Part shown: one piece after another, positions 34,711-46,509 of the stretch
Position numbering within the stretch: position 1 is the stretch's first letter
Layout: every line of letters begins with the position of its first letter
Source: Juglans regia
Taxonomy: Eukaryota > Streptophyta > Magnoliopsida > Fagales > Juglandaceae
Direction: 5' to 3'
DNA length: 64,000 nt
Assembly (NCBI RefSeq): GCF_001411555.2
Contig: NC_049916.1
Span: 6,820,001-6,884,000 of the forward strand
Translations under genes and position numbers: made by a program
The notes under the pieces: model-generated
The model's input: only the letters and a program-made list of their open reading frames with translations
Databases searched by the model: none
What the model was told of the DNA's origin: nothing

Positions 34711-37700
34711 TCATGGGTTGTGTTGTGAAATGGAAATCATGACAATACTCAATACATCATTAATTAACATACTCAATACATCATTAATATTACCGTCATC
34801 ATCATCTGTCTCCTCATGAAGATGTTGCCCAGACTCGCTACTGGAGTTATCATCGTCATTTATGTCATCCATCCCCAACTCAGCGTCTAGTGGGTCATCA
34901 TCAATAAATGAATCATCTACTAGACACTCGGACGGGACTCGAGGTGATATCATTGCTGGATCAACGGGCAAATTCTCTTCATCAACTCGATTCAATAGAT
35001 TGCCCATGGCTACTTCACTCTCGGGAATAGGGGGATAGTTATGGAGATCTGTGTAAACATCATCTTCTGACTCACCCCCAGATGAGTCGTCATCACCATT
35101 CTCTTCATCAACCCTAGTCATCAAGCGAATGTTGTAAACATTTCTATTTGTAATCTTATGTACAACCTGCCAACTTCCGCCCAATGTCAGGTCCTTAAGA
35201 TAAAATACTTGTAATGCTTGGCTTGCAAGGGCGAAAGGTTCATCTTTATACATGTGCCTAGCAGTATTCACTATCGTCAAGTGGTCCCTCACACGTATCC
35301 CCCTCCTCGGGTCGCCAACGTCATACCAAGCACAACTAAACAGATAAACCTTGCACCAACCCATATAGCGTAATTCTATAATATCATGCAACACTTCATA
35401 AAAGTCAACAGGAGATCCATGGTGCTCGCCATGAACCACCACCCCGCTGTTTTGGGTGCGCCGATGCCTTTCACGCTCTTTCGTATGGAAGCGAACTCCA
35501 TTCATTATGCATCCGGCATATGATGCGACCCACGGATCTGGACCACATGCTAATGCATATATGTCATCGGTTGCCTCACTTGGCCTAATTGGATGCAACT
35601 CTCGAATCTAGGACATAAGAAAACACAAAACAATCATTTTTCCATCATTATATATAGAAGGGAAACATGTGTATGCTAAGTACTTTGGTATCTTACACGT
35701 GATTTGAACCATGATGGGAATTGACTTTGATGCCTATGATCGAAGTTATGAGGGTCCTCTTCTTTCAATATGTTATAATGCTCCCTGCATATGTGTGAGC
35801 AAAACGTTACTAGGAGAGTAAATACTATAAAGTTGAAGTTAATGCTGGAGCGGCAAAAGTATGTTGTACTTACTCTATGTATCGTTCAACCTCCGTGCAA
35901 TTATTAAGTACATACCATTGGGCCTTTCTCATTAATGTGTCAGACAATTTCTTAGAGCTTCCTGTCCCTAGGGGTCAAACCTTTTGTGAGAAAACAGATA
36001 AACAATACTCATTTCCCGACTCATTCGAACCACCAACAACGTCACTGTTGCGTTCCTCTCGGTTATATCTAGTCTCAATATCACGAACATACATAGAGCA
36101 AAATGTAAGACACTCGAGATGAACATATGCCTCAACAATTGAGCCTTCTGGACAGGCTCTGTTGCGAACGTACCGCTTGAACTTCCCTAGATACCTTTCA
36201 AAAGGGTACATCCATCTATATTGCACGGGTCCTGCTAGCAATGCCTCCTCTGGCAAATGAATGGCTAGGTGCACCATAATATCAAAAAATGCGGGAGGGA
36301 ATATCATTTCCAGTTTACAAAGGATAATAGGAATATTAGCTTGAAGCTGATGCAATACTGATAAGGGCAAAGTTCGTGAACATAATTCTTTGAAGAACGA
36401 GCTTAAGTCTATTAAGGCTTGACGCACATCGGGCCGTAAGAACCCACCAATAACAACCGGCAACAGTGCTTGCATAAAGATATGACAATCATGGCTCTTC
36501 ATTTCTTTGATTTTTCCATCACTAACACTAACACACCGTGCAATGTTTGAGGCAAAACCATCCGGGAATTTAACTTCTGACAACCATGCACAAAATTTTC
36601 TTCGCTCATTTAAATTTAACATGTAGCAACCAAGACTCATAGAAACACGATCGCCATCATGTTGTAAATGCAACTCTTTTCTTAGTCCAAGATTAGCCAA
36701 ATCCCTATGTGCATTGGCGGAGTCCTTGGTTTTCCCATCAATATTGAGAAAAGTTCCCAACACGTTATCACATATGTTTTTCTCAATATGCATAACGTCC
36801 AAGTTATGTCTCAACCCCAAGTCTAACCAGTACGGAAGCTCAAAAAATATAGACTTTTTTGTCCAATTTAGTTGATTGGGACTTCGTTTCCTCTTCAAAG
36901 AAGATTTACCAAACTGGACATGTGACACCCCACGTAATTGTTCTAGCAATTCCTCTCCCTCGGGCCTTGAGGGTTGGAGTCGATACTCTTCGTACCCATT
37001 AAAAGAATTCTTTTTCCGTCTCCAAATGTGATCTGGTGGCAACCATCGTCGATGACCCATATAGCAATGTTTGCGCCCATGTACCAACCATTGTGAATTT
37101 GTGTCAACTGTACATGAAGGGCATGCCATCTTGCCCTTTGTGCTCCACCCGGAAAGATTGGCATATGCGGGGAAGTCATTGATAGTCCATAATAGCGCTG
37201 CATGCAACCTAAACATTTGCCCACTATACGCATCATAGGTATGAATACCCGCTTCCCATAACTCCTTCAACTCATCAACAAGAGGACGTAAGAACACATC
37301 AATATCATTCCCTGGTGACTTAGGGCCAGGGATTAACAAAGACAACATGGTGTATGGATCTTTCTTGCATGACCAAGGGGGCAGGTTGTAAGGAACAAGT
37401 AGTACCGGCCATATGCTATACGGTTTGCTCAAGTTATTGAATGGGTTAAACCCATCACTCGCCAAAGCAAGTCTAACATTGCGAGGATCTTGGGAAAACC
37501 TCTCATGTTTGTGATCAAAGTCTTTCCATACACTAGAATCTGCTGGATGTCGCATGCATGTCGGATCGTCAACCCGAGCTTCTAGATGCCATCTCATGGC
37601 TTGGGCTGTCTTCTTTGACATAAATAGCCTTTGCAAGCGTGGCTTTAGGGGAAATATCGGAGAACTCTTTGTGGTATCCTTCGTTGCTTACTTGTGCATA

Positions 37701-38454
37701 CAGTCCACCTAGATGCGTTACATTTAGGGCACTCATTTAATGATGCATTTTCCTTCCAAAACAAGGCACAATCATTTGGGCACACATGAATCTTTTTGTA
37801 ACTAAAGCCCAAGCCACGCTGCAAGCGGCGAACATCGTTATATGAGTCAGGGAATAGAGCATTGGGAAATGCAGCTTGCAAGAGCTTTATCACCATGTCA
37901 AATGACTTGACGGTCCAACCACCAATGCTCTTGATGTGAAGCAACTTGACGATGAATGATAGCTTTGAGAACTTATCACAAGAAGGGTAAAGTGGACGTC
38001 GTGCATCGGCTACCAACTCCTCAAAATTAAGATTTGTTGGAGTATACGAGGTGGATGGTTGATCATTTGGGTTTGCATTTCCTTCATATCTAGCTGAATT
38101 ATCCATAAATGAGCCATGACGAATGTCATCTAACATCTCGTCGACATCATCAATGTAGTCACTGTAAGCAGATGCATCATCTGCTTCTTCATCAGAAAAT
38201 GTAGCATCTAGGAAAGGATCATCTTCTCCATGGAATATCCATTCCGTATAAGTAGGATCAATCCCTATGATGAACAAATGATCTTCGACGGTGGGAATAG
38301 AGTAGAAAGATCTATTCCTGCATCTCCTACATGGACACCTAATGTGATCAGATCCGAGTGTGTTGGCTTGCGCCATAGCCAGGAATTGTCTAACACCCTC
38401 AGCATACTCATTGGATTGCAATCTATCTTCGATACGCATCCAAGACTTATCCAT
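34711..38454 (-). pseudogene. TNPD-like CACTA transposase (tnp2 family) with two lesions
   Basis: The catalytic protein of the CACTA element. Exon 1 (38454-35874) encodes the transposase-associated domain (MDKSWM, CPCRRCRN, WIFHGE), the tnp2 catalytic domain (LALASDGFNPF, PGNDIDVFLRPLVDEL, NDFPAYANLSGWS) and DUF4218 (HLPEEALLAGPVQYRWMYPF). Exon 2 (35784-35697) encodes EHYNILKEEDP and FPSWFKSRV. Exon 3 (35607-34711) encodes DUF4216 (DFYEVLHDIIELRYMG, VYLFSCAWYDVGDPRRG) and an acidic tail. Splice sites and phases agree. Two defects are visible: one C missing from a C-run near 37645-37650, which creates TAA after RYFP, and a TGA at 35975-35977 where an Arg codon (CGA) would fit. Either could be a sequencing error; otherwise the element depends on another copy for TNPD. 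An alternative ATG lies at 38499. Confidence 0.92.
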
Positions 38455-38499
38455 CTTATACAGGTGACCAACTAGTAGAAGAGAGATTGTTAGGTCCAA

Positions 38500-40180
38500 G
38501 AAGACTTAGTGCAATGACAAGGCAAGACTAAAAGTGTAAATATTAGTCTCCATACTTGGAGACAAGCTTTGGAATTCAACGAGATTAGAATAAGGGACAT
38601 GAAATAGCTGAATAGATAAACTGGACAATGCTCATTGTTTTTGACGAGCAGGAATTACAAGGAAAACGTGCCACTACAACATAGCTGAAAATCTACTTTA
38701 TAGTTGTGGGGTAACAATTTTAGTTTGACAAATTATGATAATTTACGTGCGTTGAGGACACTAATTAAAGCATGTATTTTGAAGCTGCTTGAGGGTTGAG
38801 AGTTAATTTATCAAAGTCTGAAATTGATGGATGTGGAAGCAGTTTTGCTATATTTATCAGTTTTGGCTTAATTACTGGGGTGCAGAATCTCTTCGCTGCC
38901 TTTTAGGCATCTTGCATTAATCATGTAATAGTCAGACATTGGAAAATGACTATTTTTTTATAGGAACTTTTAATTGGCCGCAAGTTCCCTACATTGTGAA
39001 GGATATATATGTAGTCAAGGATGTAGTACTGCATTGATATTATTATTTTTTTGTTTCTATATTCTTTGACATGGCAAATAACTCCTGTTAATAATCTAAC
39101 GGGTGTTACCTTAATTATATCGCACGTTTGTCATACATATATGGGGCCACCCTAGCTCACTACAGTTGGGTAAATATGTGAGATTTACCCAACTTTCCAA
39201 AAGGAGGCATTAATATTGGTGATTTATAAGATGTTGACAGGGAAACCAAACAACCGATATCACTACAGGTTACCAAGCCAAGCACAAAAAAAGTAGGGGA
39301 GAAGTGCATGGGGAGAGATTCATAGTCGTGATGAAAGATATCATCATCATCTTCATGTGCTTGAAAATAATTTATACTTGAGTTGAACAATGTCCACATG
39401 ACTCTGTGGGTTGTTCTCCATTCAAACTCGATAACTAGGTAAGTTAACTGGTCCCTAAGACACATTAAGACATAATCTGGTTGGTGGTACGGGTTTTAGA
39501 GATAAACCCCCATAGCAATCTAACATGGAGTATACTAAAATTGAAAACCATGCATTATGATACCAATCCGTTTTGAGATTTGGTAGGATACATGTGAAGT
39601 TATCCAACTAATTGTTGTATTGTACACTACTATTCTATTGGAGATTAACCATTTAGAGTTGTGCTATAGAGCTTGGAAGGGATGTGGGCAAATGCAGCAA
39701 AATGGTTTAGGGTCAGGTACAAGGGAAATGGTTTAAGGATCTGTCTTTAGGAGAAACGTGTAGAAACAGAGCAGACCAAAACTAACAATAATATGAGACT
39801 CAGTCCTCACCCTAGTATATTTTGTTTCAATCAGAAACAAAGGCAGGGTTTCATTCTGAGAAAAATTATGGAAATATGTTTTACACAACCATGCATATCA
39901 TCCTCTTCATAGGTAGAAATTGCACAACCATATGATGGTAAATTACACAATATGTTACACAATCATATACACAGATTCACTATACACAGATTCACAAATT
40001 ACAGAGAATACACATGACACAATAGAATTAACACAAATTTCACAGATTAACATTTCACAGATTCACAAATACTCACAAATTACACAGTACAATCATATCA
40101 TCGAGGATTACACAGAGAGAAGAGGAAGGGAGAAGAAAAAAGGCTCACCGTGTGGAACTAGAGTGCGTCTACTGGAGTCC
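38500..40180. other. 5' region of the TNPD-like gene
   Basis: No gene. Bases 39950-40100 contain a loose array of CACAGATTCACAAATTACACA words. The sequence upstream of the transposase is the expected location of promoter and untranslated leader. Confidence 0.4.
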
Positions 40181-40430
40181 TGCAGGAGGAGGTGATTGGG
40201 GATCGCGATGGGTGGGGGGACTGGGCGAGGCCGCAATGAGTGGGGGGACTGGCTCTAGGTGACTGGGTGAGGTCTGGGGGCGGGGGGGAGAGGGTCAGGT
40301 CGTAGTGGCAGCGAGAGGCAGGCCGTGAAGTCGCAGCTCGCAATCTCAGGGAGAGAGAGAGACGAGAGCGGCGCGGGTTGGGGGGAATGGGGGAAGAAAG
40401 GGAAAGGGGGAAAAGTGAAAACGCAGGGTA
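40181..40430. promoter_or_regulatory. GC-rich leader near the promoter end of the CACTA element
   Basis: About 250 bases are strongly GC- and CpG-rich (GGGGGGCGGGGGGGAGAGG-like runs, GAGAGAGAGAC) in an otherwise AT-rich element. GC-rich leaders next to the promoter end are known for En/Spm and are methylation targets there. The role is inferred from position and composition. Confidence 0.5.
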
Positions 40431-40458
40431 ATTAATTTTATTATCTATTGCGGCGACT

Positions 40459-40568
40459 TTTAATCGCCGCAATAGTTGAAAATAACGCCGCAACAACCAA
40501 ATAACCCGGTAAGTTTAATCGCCGCAATAGTTGAAAATAACGCCGCAACAACCAAATAACCCGGTAAG
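40459..40568 (+). repeat. Perfect 55-bp tandem duplication
   Basis: Bases 40459-40513 and 40514-40568 are identical, each with AATCGCCGCAATAG and AACGCCGCAACAACC. GCGGCGA words continue to about 40680 on both strands. It lies in the right subterminal region of the CACTA element, where protein-binding repeats are expected. Confidence 0.9.
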
Positions 40569-40840
40569 TTTATTTGCGGCGAGAAGATGTCGCCTCAAAA
40601 AGTCGATTACTTCGTCATAACAACATAATAAACCACGAATGGATGAAATATCTGGCTAAACTATTTGCGGCGACCAAATTTCGCCACAATAAACAATGTT
40701 TCGGTGGAAATTCCTCTTTTCCCCACAAAGTTTTTCTTGCCGAGTTAATCTTGTGAGAAAAGGCTAGTTTTATTTTCCATGAATGGTTTTCGTGTGATTA
40801 GGCTATTATTTGCCACCACCGTCTGTCATGGAAAAAGAAT

Positions 40841-40870
40841 TCATGGCAAAAGGCCATAATTCTTGTAGTG
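40841..40870 (-). repeat. Right TIR of the CACTA element
   Basis: 30 bp, identical to the reverse complement of 25250-25279. The transposase genes read leftward from this end, so it is the promoter-proximal terminus. Confidence 0.97.
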
Positions 40871-40928
40871 TCTATTTCTATTTTATTGTTCCATTTTTAC
40901 GAGAGTGATCCAGCAGGTTCATAACAAG

Positions 40929-41060
40929 TGGTATGTAGAGCCATCGATTCTCATGGCTGAGTTGAGTAATGTTGAATAAAAAATTGCTTCCAAAATTATC
41001 ATCGAGCACTCTATGATGAAACATTTAGAGAGCAAAATTAGAAATTGCATGCATAATAAA
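40929..41060 (+). other. Primer binding site and residual leader/gag start
   Basis: TGGTATGTAGAGCC at 40929-40942 lies 3 bases after the LTR end. It resembles the initiator-methionine tRNA primer site used by many plant retrotransposons (usually TGGTATCAGAGC), with a small change. An ATG at 40953 opens a frame (MAELSNVE) that hits TAA after 8 codons. Only a stump of the internal region is left. Confidence 0.65.
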
Positions 41061-41972
41061 ATGGGACTGCCACTGATCAATATGCACAATATTGTGCATA
41101 AAAGTGTAGGTATGTGTAGAAAGTACTTTTAATTAGAAGCGAGATATATATAGACGCATTATCTAATACTTTTCTTTAATTAAATTTTAATATTAAATAT
41201 TATAGGGTTAATCTGCCGTCTTTTATATATTTTGTAATTATAAAATATATGGATGCTCTATTCAAAGAAAAACTCTGATGCTAAAGCCCTTAACACTCAC
41301 GTTCGGCAATAATTGCAATTGGAATAAAGAATTTATATGCACTGTATGATCTGCAAGCGCACTTGTAATTTAAACCTAATAGATTTAAAAGGGAACGAGC
41401 AGGTGAATCTCATTAGTCATTTGGTTGCAAATGTTCTCGAGCTGATCTACCCCCATCTTGTCTCTTAGACTCTTACTAAGGAACTTGGTCTGATCTGAAA
41501 ATAGGGTTAAATGTTAAAATGATCTCTGTACTTAATTTATATTTTTAGTACAAAATTCATATGCTTGGACTGCAAGGAGGGAAGTTATTCATACATACCG
41601 TAATAAATTATTCACACAGATCGAAAACTTCATTTTCAACAAGAATAATAAAGTAATATATTTCTTGGTTGTATCACGATGATGATACTATCTATGATGC
41701 CGGAAACTTTTCAGGGTTTAACGTCCTTGACGAGGTTTTTGAGGTTTGTCCTATCAGTTGGTGCATGTTAATACAAACAAATAACTTTTCGGAGTTTTCA
41801 TAATCTCAAGTTTCTTTTTCAATCGATCATCATTTGATTCTTATGGCCGGCGTGTTGTTATACATGATCTTCAGTGTACCAAACCCTGAAAATTGGGCTG
41901 ATTTTCATAGACATCTTCAGGATACCTAATTGGGCTGATTTTCGTTGCGGCGCTGCTTGTTTTGTAAAGGAC
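41061..41972. other. Upstream region of the intact S-RLK
   Basis: No coding sequence. The promoter of the intact S-RLK must lie here if the gene is expressed. I see no convincing TATA box close to the ATG. AATTGGGCTGATTTTC is directly repeated at 41891 and 41930. Confidence 0.4.
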
Positions 41973-44900
41973 ATGGCTATTGATACAAACGAGGCATTCC
42001 TCTTGATTTTGGGTCTGCTTCTACTCAGAGAATGCTTCTCCGTTGCAGATGATACTCTTTCGATGGGTGAGTCACTCTCAGTGTATACTAGCGATAGACT
42101 ACCATCGGATAATGACAAGTTTGAACTCGGATATTTCAAACGAGGTAATTCTTCAAATATCTACCTGGGGATTTGGTACAAAGGGATAGAAGACCGGAGG
42201 ATTGTTTGGGTAGCAAATAGAGAAAACTATTTGTCAGACCCATATACTTCAAGACTCGAATTCTCCACTGACGGCAATCTAGTCCTCCTGCAAGATTCCT
42301 CGAAGATACCATTTTGGTCCACAAATTTGAGGCATCTCCCGTCAAATTCAACTGAAGCAGCACTTCTTGGTGATGGGAATTTTGTTTTAAGAGATAGGTC
42401 GAACCATTCTACTATATTTTGGGAGAGTTTCGATCATCCAACTGATACATGGCTGCCAGGTGCAAAGCTTGGAATCGATAAGGTAGGAAACGTACAGAAG
42501 CAGCTTATTTCATGGAGAAATTCAGAAGATCCATCACCGGGTGTGTTCTCGTTCGGTCTAGACCCAAATGGAGTCATTCAATTGATCTTAGAGTGGAACA
42601 ACTCCCATGTTTATTGGAGTAGTGGAGTCTGGGACAGTGAGGAATTAACAAGGGTTCTAACATCTTCGGCGATCTACAACCGTACCATAGTTTTGGTGTC
42701 AAATGAAAATGAAACCTACTTTACTTATTCTTTCACTTCCAACATTTTAATTTATCCACAACTTTCGATTACTTCTTTTGGACAGATCAAGGAAATTGGG
42801 GAGCCTTTGGTGATCGAGCCGTCGATTGTACTTCCGAGATCACTATCAACTGTCTATGCATTGTGTGGTGCATTCGGTATTTATAACAATAATTCATCTA
42901 ACCCTTGTGATTGTCCAAAAGGGTTTGAACCATTTTCAGATACCGAGACCAGACTAAACGATTGGTCAAGTGGTTGTCTAAGGAAACACCCTTTACAATG
43001 TGAAAACCGTAATGGCCAAAAAGATTGGTTCCTGAAAATATCAAACGTGATATTGCCTGTTAATTCGAAAGCATATACGCCACTGAGTGCTAAGAGATCA
43101 TGTGAATTAGCTTGCATGAATAATTGTTCTTGCACGGCTTATGCTCATAACAGCAACGGGTGTATGATATGGGACAGAGCTCTTTTGAACTTACAGCGTT
43201 CCTTAGATAATGGTGAGGCAGGACAGGACATATATCTCAGACTCTCTGCCGAAGAGCCTCAAAATTCCAAAGGTGGGATCAATATGATGATGTCCACATA
43301 AGTTTATATTATCTTCTTACTTAATGGATACGTAATTCAGCTCTAGTTCTAGAGCTAATTTATAATCATTCTTATCATCATAACCAGGCAACAAATGGGA
43401 AGTATGGGTGATTGTGGCCTTGCCGGTCCTTGTAATGGTGCTAATCTTTTGCCTCTCAGTTGTTTTCTCAAGCAAGGGAAAGCACAAATGCAAAGGTAGG
43501 TAAATTATCTGACCAACATATTCCAAACTCCTTTAATTGATTTTGTTAGAGAAAATACCGGATTTTCTATTAAAATGACAAAAGTTGCTTCATTCTATAT
43601 CAAACAGGAGATGTGGTTTCAAGCAATGATCTACTGTTATTTGATTTTAATACTGAACATCATGCAATCAATGACGAAACAAACACTAGAGATAATGCGA
43701 CAAAAAGTGGAAAGAAAGATGTGGAGTTACCGCTATTTAGTTATGAGAGTGTATCAGCTGCAACCAATAATTTCTCAAATGCAAATAAGCTTGGAGAAGG
43801 AGGGTTTGGACCTGTTTACAAGGTATGTATGTTTCATTCTCCGAAATGAATTAATGTGCTTCTAAAATTATCGAGACAATCAACTATTATAAACTTTGCA
43901 GAAAGTTAAAGGCCTTGTGGTTCCCTTTCACAGGGGAAGTCACTTAAGGGCCAAGAAATTGCAGTTAAAATGCTTTCAAACAGATCTACACAAGGGCTTG
44001 ACGAATTCATGAATGAGACAACACTAATCGCAAAACTCCAGCACAGACACCTTGTCAGACTCTTGGGTTGCTGTATGGAAGGAGATAAAAAAATTCTAAT
44101 ATACGAGTACATGCCGAACAAAAGTTTGGATTTCTACCTTTTCGGTGTGTCATTTGTTTCGTCATCTTGATGCTCATGTATCTCATTACATATTCACGTA
44201 TATACACATACATATGTGCATGTGCGTGTGTAATTCCGTGTTCTTGAGAGCTAATTTGCTTTGTTGTAACATATAAACAGATCCAACCAAGAAAAAGATG
44301 CTAGATTGGGGGACACGCATACACATTATTAATGGGATTGCTCAAGGACTGCTTTATCTTCATCAGTATTCAAGGTTAAGAATCATACATAGAGATATGA
44401 AGCCCAGTAACATTCTTTTAGATGGTGAAATGAACCCAAAAATATCAGATTTTGGCATGGCTCGAATAGTTGGAGATAACAAAGCACAAGCAAATACAAA
44501 CAGAGTTGTTGGAACTCAGTGAGTATGCTAGCTACTTCTTATATATATGATACGTGGAGTTGTTTGCAGAATTCATTGAGAAAGCTACTTAAAAGTTATC
44601 TACTAAATCTTGAAATGCAGTGGCTACATGTCGCCCGAATATGTTATGGAGGGTTTATACTCGATAAAGTCTGATGTGTTTAGCTTTGGAGTATTGCTAC
44701 TAGAGGTTGTGAGTGGCGAGAAGAATACAGGCTTCTATAACAGAGAGTCACTCCACCTTCTTAGCCATGTGTGTAGCTTCTGTAACTTCTCAAGTTTTTC
44801 TTGTCTTTTATGTCAATATATATAAATTATAGACTTAAATGCACTAACTTTTTAACAAAAACTACCTTGATTTGAAATGAAAACAGGCTTGGGAGTTGTG

Positions 44901-45198
44901 GAGAGATGAACGAAGTTTGGAGTTAATGGATTCAATGATAGGGCGTCCTTCTTCCGAGTGTACCATAGTGAGATTAATTAACATTGGGCTACTTTGCGTT
45001 CAAGCATCCCCATTTGATCGACCTACCATGTTTGATGTGGTTTCAATGATGAGCAATGAACATGCACCTCTACCTATACCCAAGCAACTTGCCTTTACCA
45101 CAAGTCAGAATGCAATGCACTCGAATCCAAAGATTAATTATGCAGAAAATTGCTCAATAAATAGTGTAACTATTTCAGTGATGGAAGCTAGATCATGA
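41973..45198 (+). CDS. G-type lectin S-receptor-like serine/threonine-protein kinase, intact
   Basis: Seven exons join into one frame of 843 codons: 41973-43272, 43388-43495, 43608-43822, 43934-44144, 44281-44518, 44621-44768 and 44887-45198. All junctions have GT...AG. The protein has a signal peptide ([12 protein letters not shown]), a B-lectin domain (about 30-150: [26 protein letters not shown]), an S-locus glycoprotein region, a cysteine-rich [10 protein letters not shown] segment, a PAN/apple domain ([15 protein letters not shown]), one membrane helix (about 440-461) and a kinase with GEGGFGPVY, catalytic Lys553, HRD at 648-650 and DFG at 668-670. It is an RD-type kinase. The upstream in-frame ATG at 41874 is less likely because MAID starts a clean signal peptide. 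Such receptors act at the plasma membrane in recognition of self, pathogen or wound signals; the ligand cannot be read from sequence. The exon 1 donor is GTGGGA, where copy 1 has GTAGGA. Confidence 0.95.
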
Positions 45199-45442
45199 GT
45201 CTACTCATTTGCTTAACAGAATTTTTTTTTGTCTATTTTTCAGAGAGCTAATGGTTTTATTTAAAATTTATGAACATTGTTCTTTTACATACTGATTATT
45301 GACCCTCATCCTAATAAACCCCAACTTTTGTTTCTTTTTGCTCGATAAATGAATATGTGATAGCATGTATGTGGCACGCTATGACCAACTCTTCACATAC
45401 TTAATTTGATCATAATTCACAATCAGACTGCAGGAAACACAA
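45199..45442 (+). other. 3' flank of the intact S-RLK, duplicated at copy 1
   Basis: This aligns with 4618-4861 and provides the undisturbed version of the site where the solo-LTR-like element inserted at 4862. TAATAAAC near 45313 may serve as polyadenylation signal. Confidence 0.7.
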
Positions 45443-45727
45443 TTTTACAATTTTTCCAATGACAGTATTTTATAGGTTAGTCTGAGGACTACAAACAAGC
45501 GCGAAGGCAAGTCGTGACGGCTCCTCTCGAATTTGAGGGAATCAATGCACGTGAGCGTAGATTCGACAAAAAAATTACAAGGCATCACGAGGGACGGGGG
45601 GATCTTAATGTAGTAGCGTCCGAAGGGGAGGTGCACGATGGAGGTGTAGGATCTGATGGTGGGGTGTTTTAGCTAGGTCTCACAGAGGAAGGGGAAATCG
45701 GTGGCTGACCTAGGCTTCTCTAGACAT
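45443..45727. other. Gene-free stretch after the S-RLK
   Basis: No gene. The sequence is less AT-rich than its neighbours and has no counterpart that I can find near copy 1. Confidence 0.35.
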
Positions 45728-46059
45728 ACATGGAGAGCGAAGATAATGCTAGAGACACAGTTACATATATACAAATATGACGAATCATAACTGAAAAGTA
45801 CTCGTTTTCTAACGTGTGTTCTATCATCTATGCCAAAAATTAAGTAAAAGGACTGGATGCTAAGCCAATGAGGCTATTGCCTAAGAAAAAGATGGAGGAT
45901 TGAGAAGGCAAATGTACCTGAAATTGTGTTTGCTACAAATACAACGTGTGTGTTCTATCATCTATGGCTTTGTTAATGTCGAAAAAAGCAGAAGGTAGCC
46001 ATTGTTGAAATTTTGAGAATCCCAATGAATCAAGATGACATGTCAAATTATTGTAGAAA
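45728..46059 (+). repeat. Duplicated block A, second copy
   Basis: Partner of 16638-16919, with an extra segment of about 50 bases near 45755-45830. Block B follows directly. Confidence 0.8.
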
Positions 46060-46164
46060 CCCGATAGAGAGGGGCATCACTGAGGAAGACAGTTCCTTTT
46101 TTCAGTGTTCCAAATCATTCTTGAACTTGAAGGATTCAGCCTATTCCCTAAGGATCAGGAGATC

Positions 46165-46497
46165 TAGCTTGGAGCTGGTGGGCGCGCATGAAGTTTTGAA
46201 GTGGAGAGATCATGTTCGTGGGCGTCTTTTGAGTTGCCCGGCCATGAGTCAAATCTGCAATTTCAAAAGCAGCCTTTTTCAAATCGGAATCTAAGGTCGT
46301 GTTCAAACAAACTTTCTTCGTAAGATTTTACTTTTCCTCGTGCGCTTAGTCCAGCTCCCAGCTTGCAAGGTGCAGAGAGCTTAATATCAAGCTAGCGGTG
46401 GCCTCATGATCAAGAGCTTGAAGTCCCTCTACGTTTTTTTTGCTGCATATGTGACTGAATTAGATGTGCATTGATCGATGAAGTCCAAGGCATAGGA
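46165..46497 (+). repeat. Duplicated block B, second copy
   Basis: Partner of 8466-8815. Homology ends at about 46497, just before a hAT-like fragment in this copy. Confidence 0.8.
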
Positions 46498-46509
46498 ATC
46501 AAAAAAAGA

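Larger units (their letters stand above)
25250..40870 (-). mobile_element. CACTA (En/Spm) transposon, 15.6 kb, nearly complete
   Basis: Termini are CACTACAAGAATTATGGCC at 25250 and its exact complement ending at 40870; the inverted repeat is perfect for 30 bp. The 3-bp target duplication TCT (25247-25249 and 40871-40873) is intact. Inside, on the minus strand, lie a TNPD-like transposase gene (38454-34711) followed by a TNPA-like gene (30201-28404), the order expected for this superfamily. Subterminal regions carry many short words such as GTGGGAAA and TGGTGGAAA. The perfect TIRs, clean TSD and open TNPA-like gene suggest a recent insertion. It sits inside the LTR at 24877. Confidence 0.97.
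24877..40926 (+). mobile_element. LTR of a retrotransposon, split by the CACTA element
   Basis: The LTR begins TGTTATGAACC at 24877 and ends GGTTCATAACA at 40926, an 11-bp perfect inverted pair. Removing the CACTA insertion (25250-40873 with one TSD) leaves about 426 bp. It is followed at 40929 by a primer-binding-site-like sequence. It inserted into exon 1 of S-RLK copy 3. The internal region is nearly gone and no second LTR is in the window. Confidence 0.85.
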
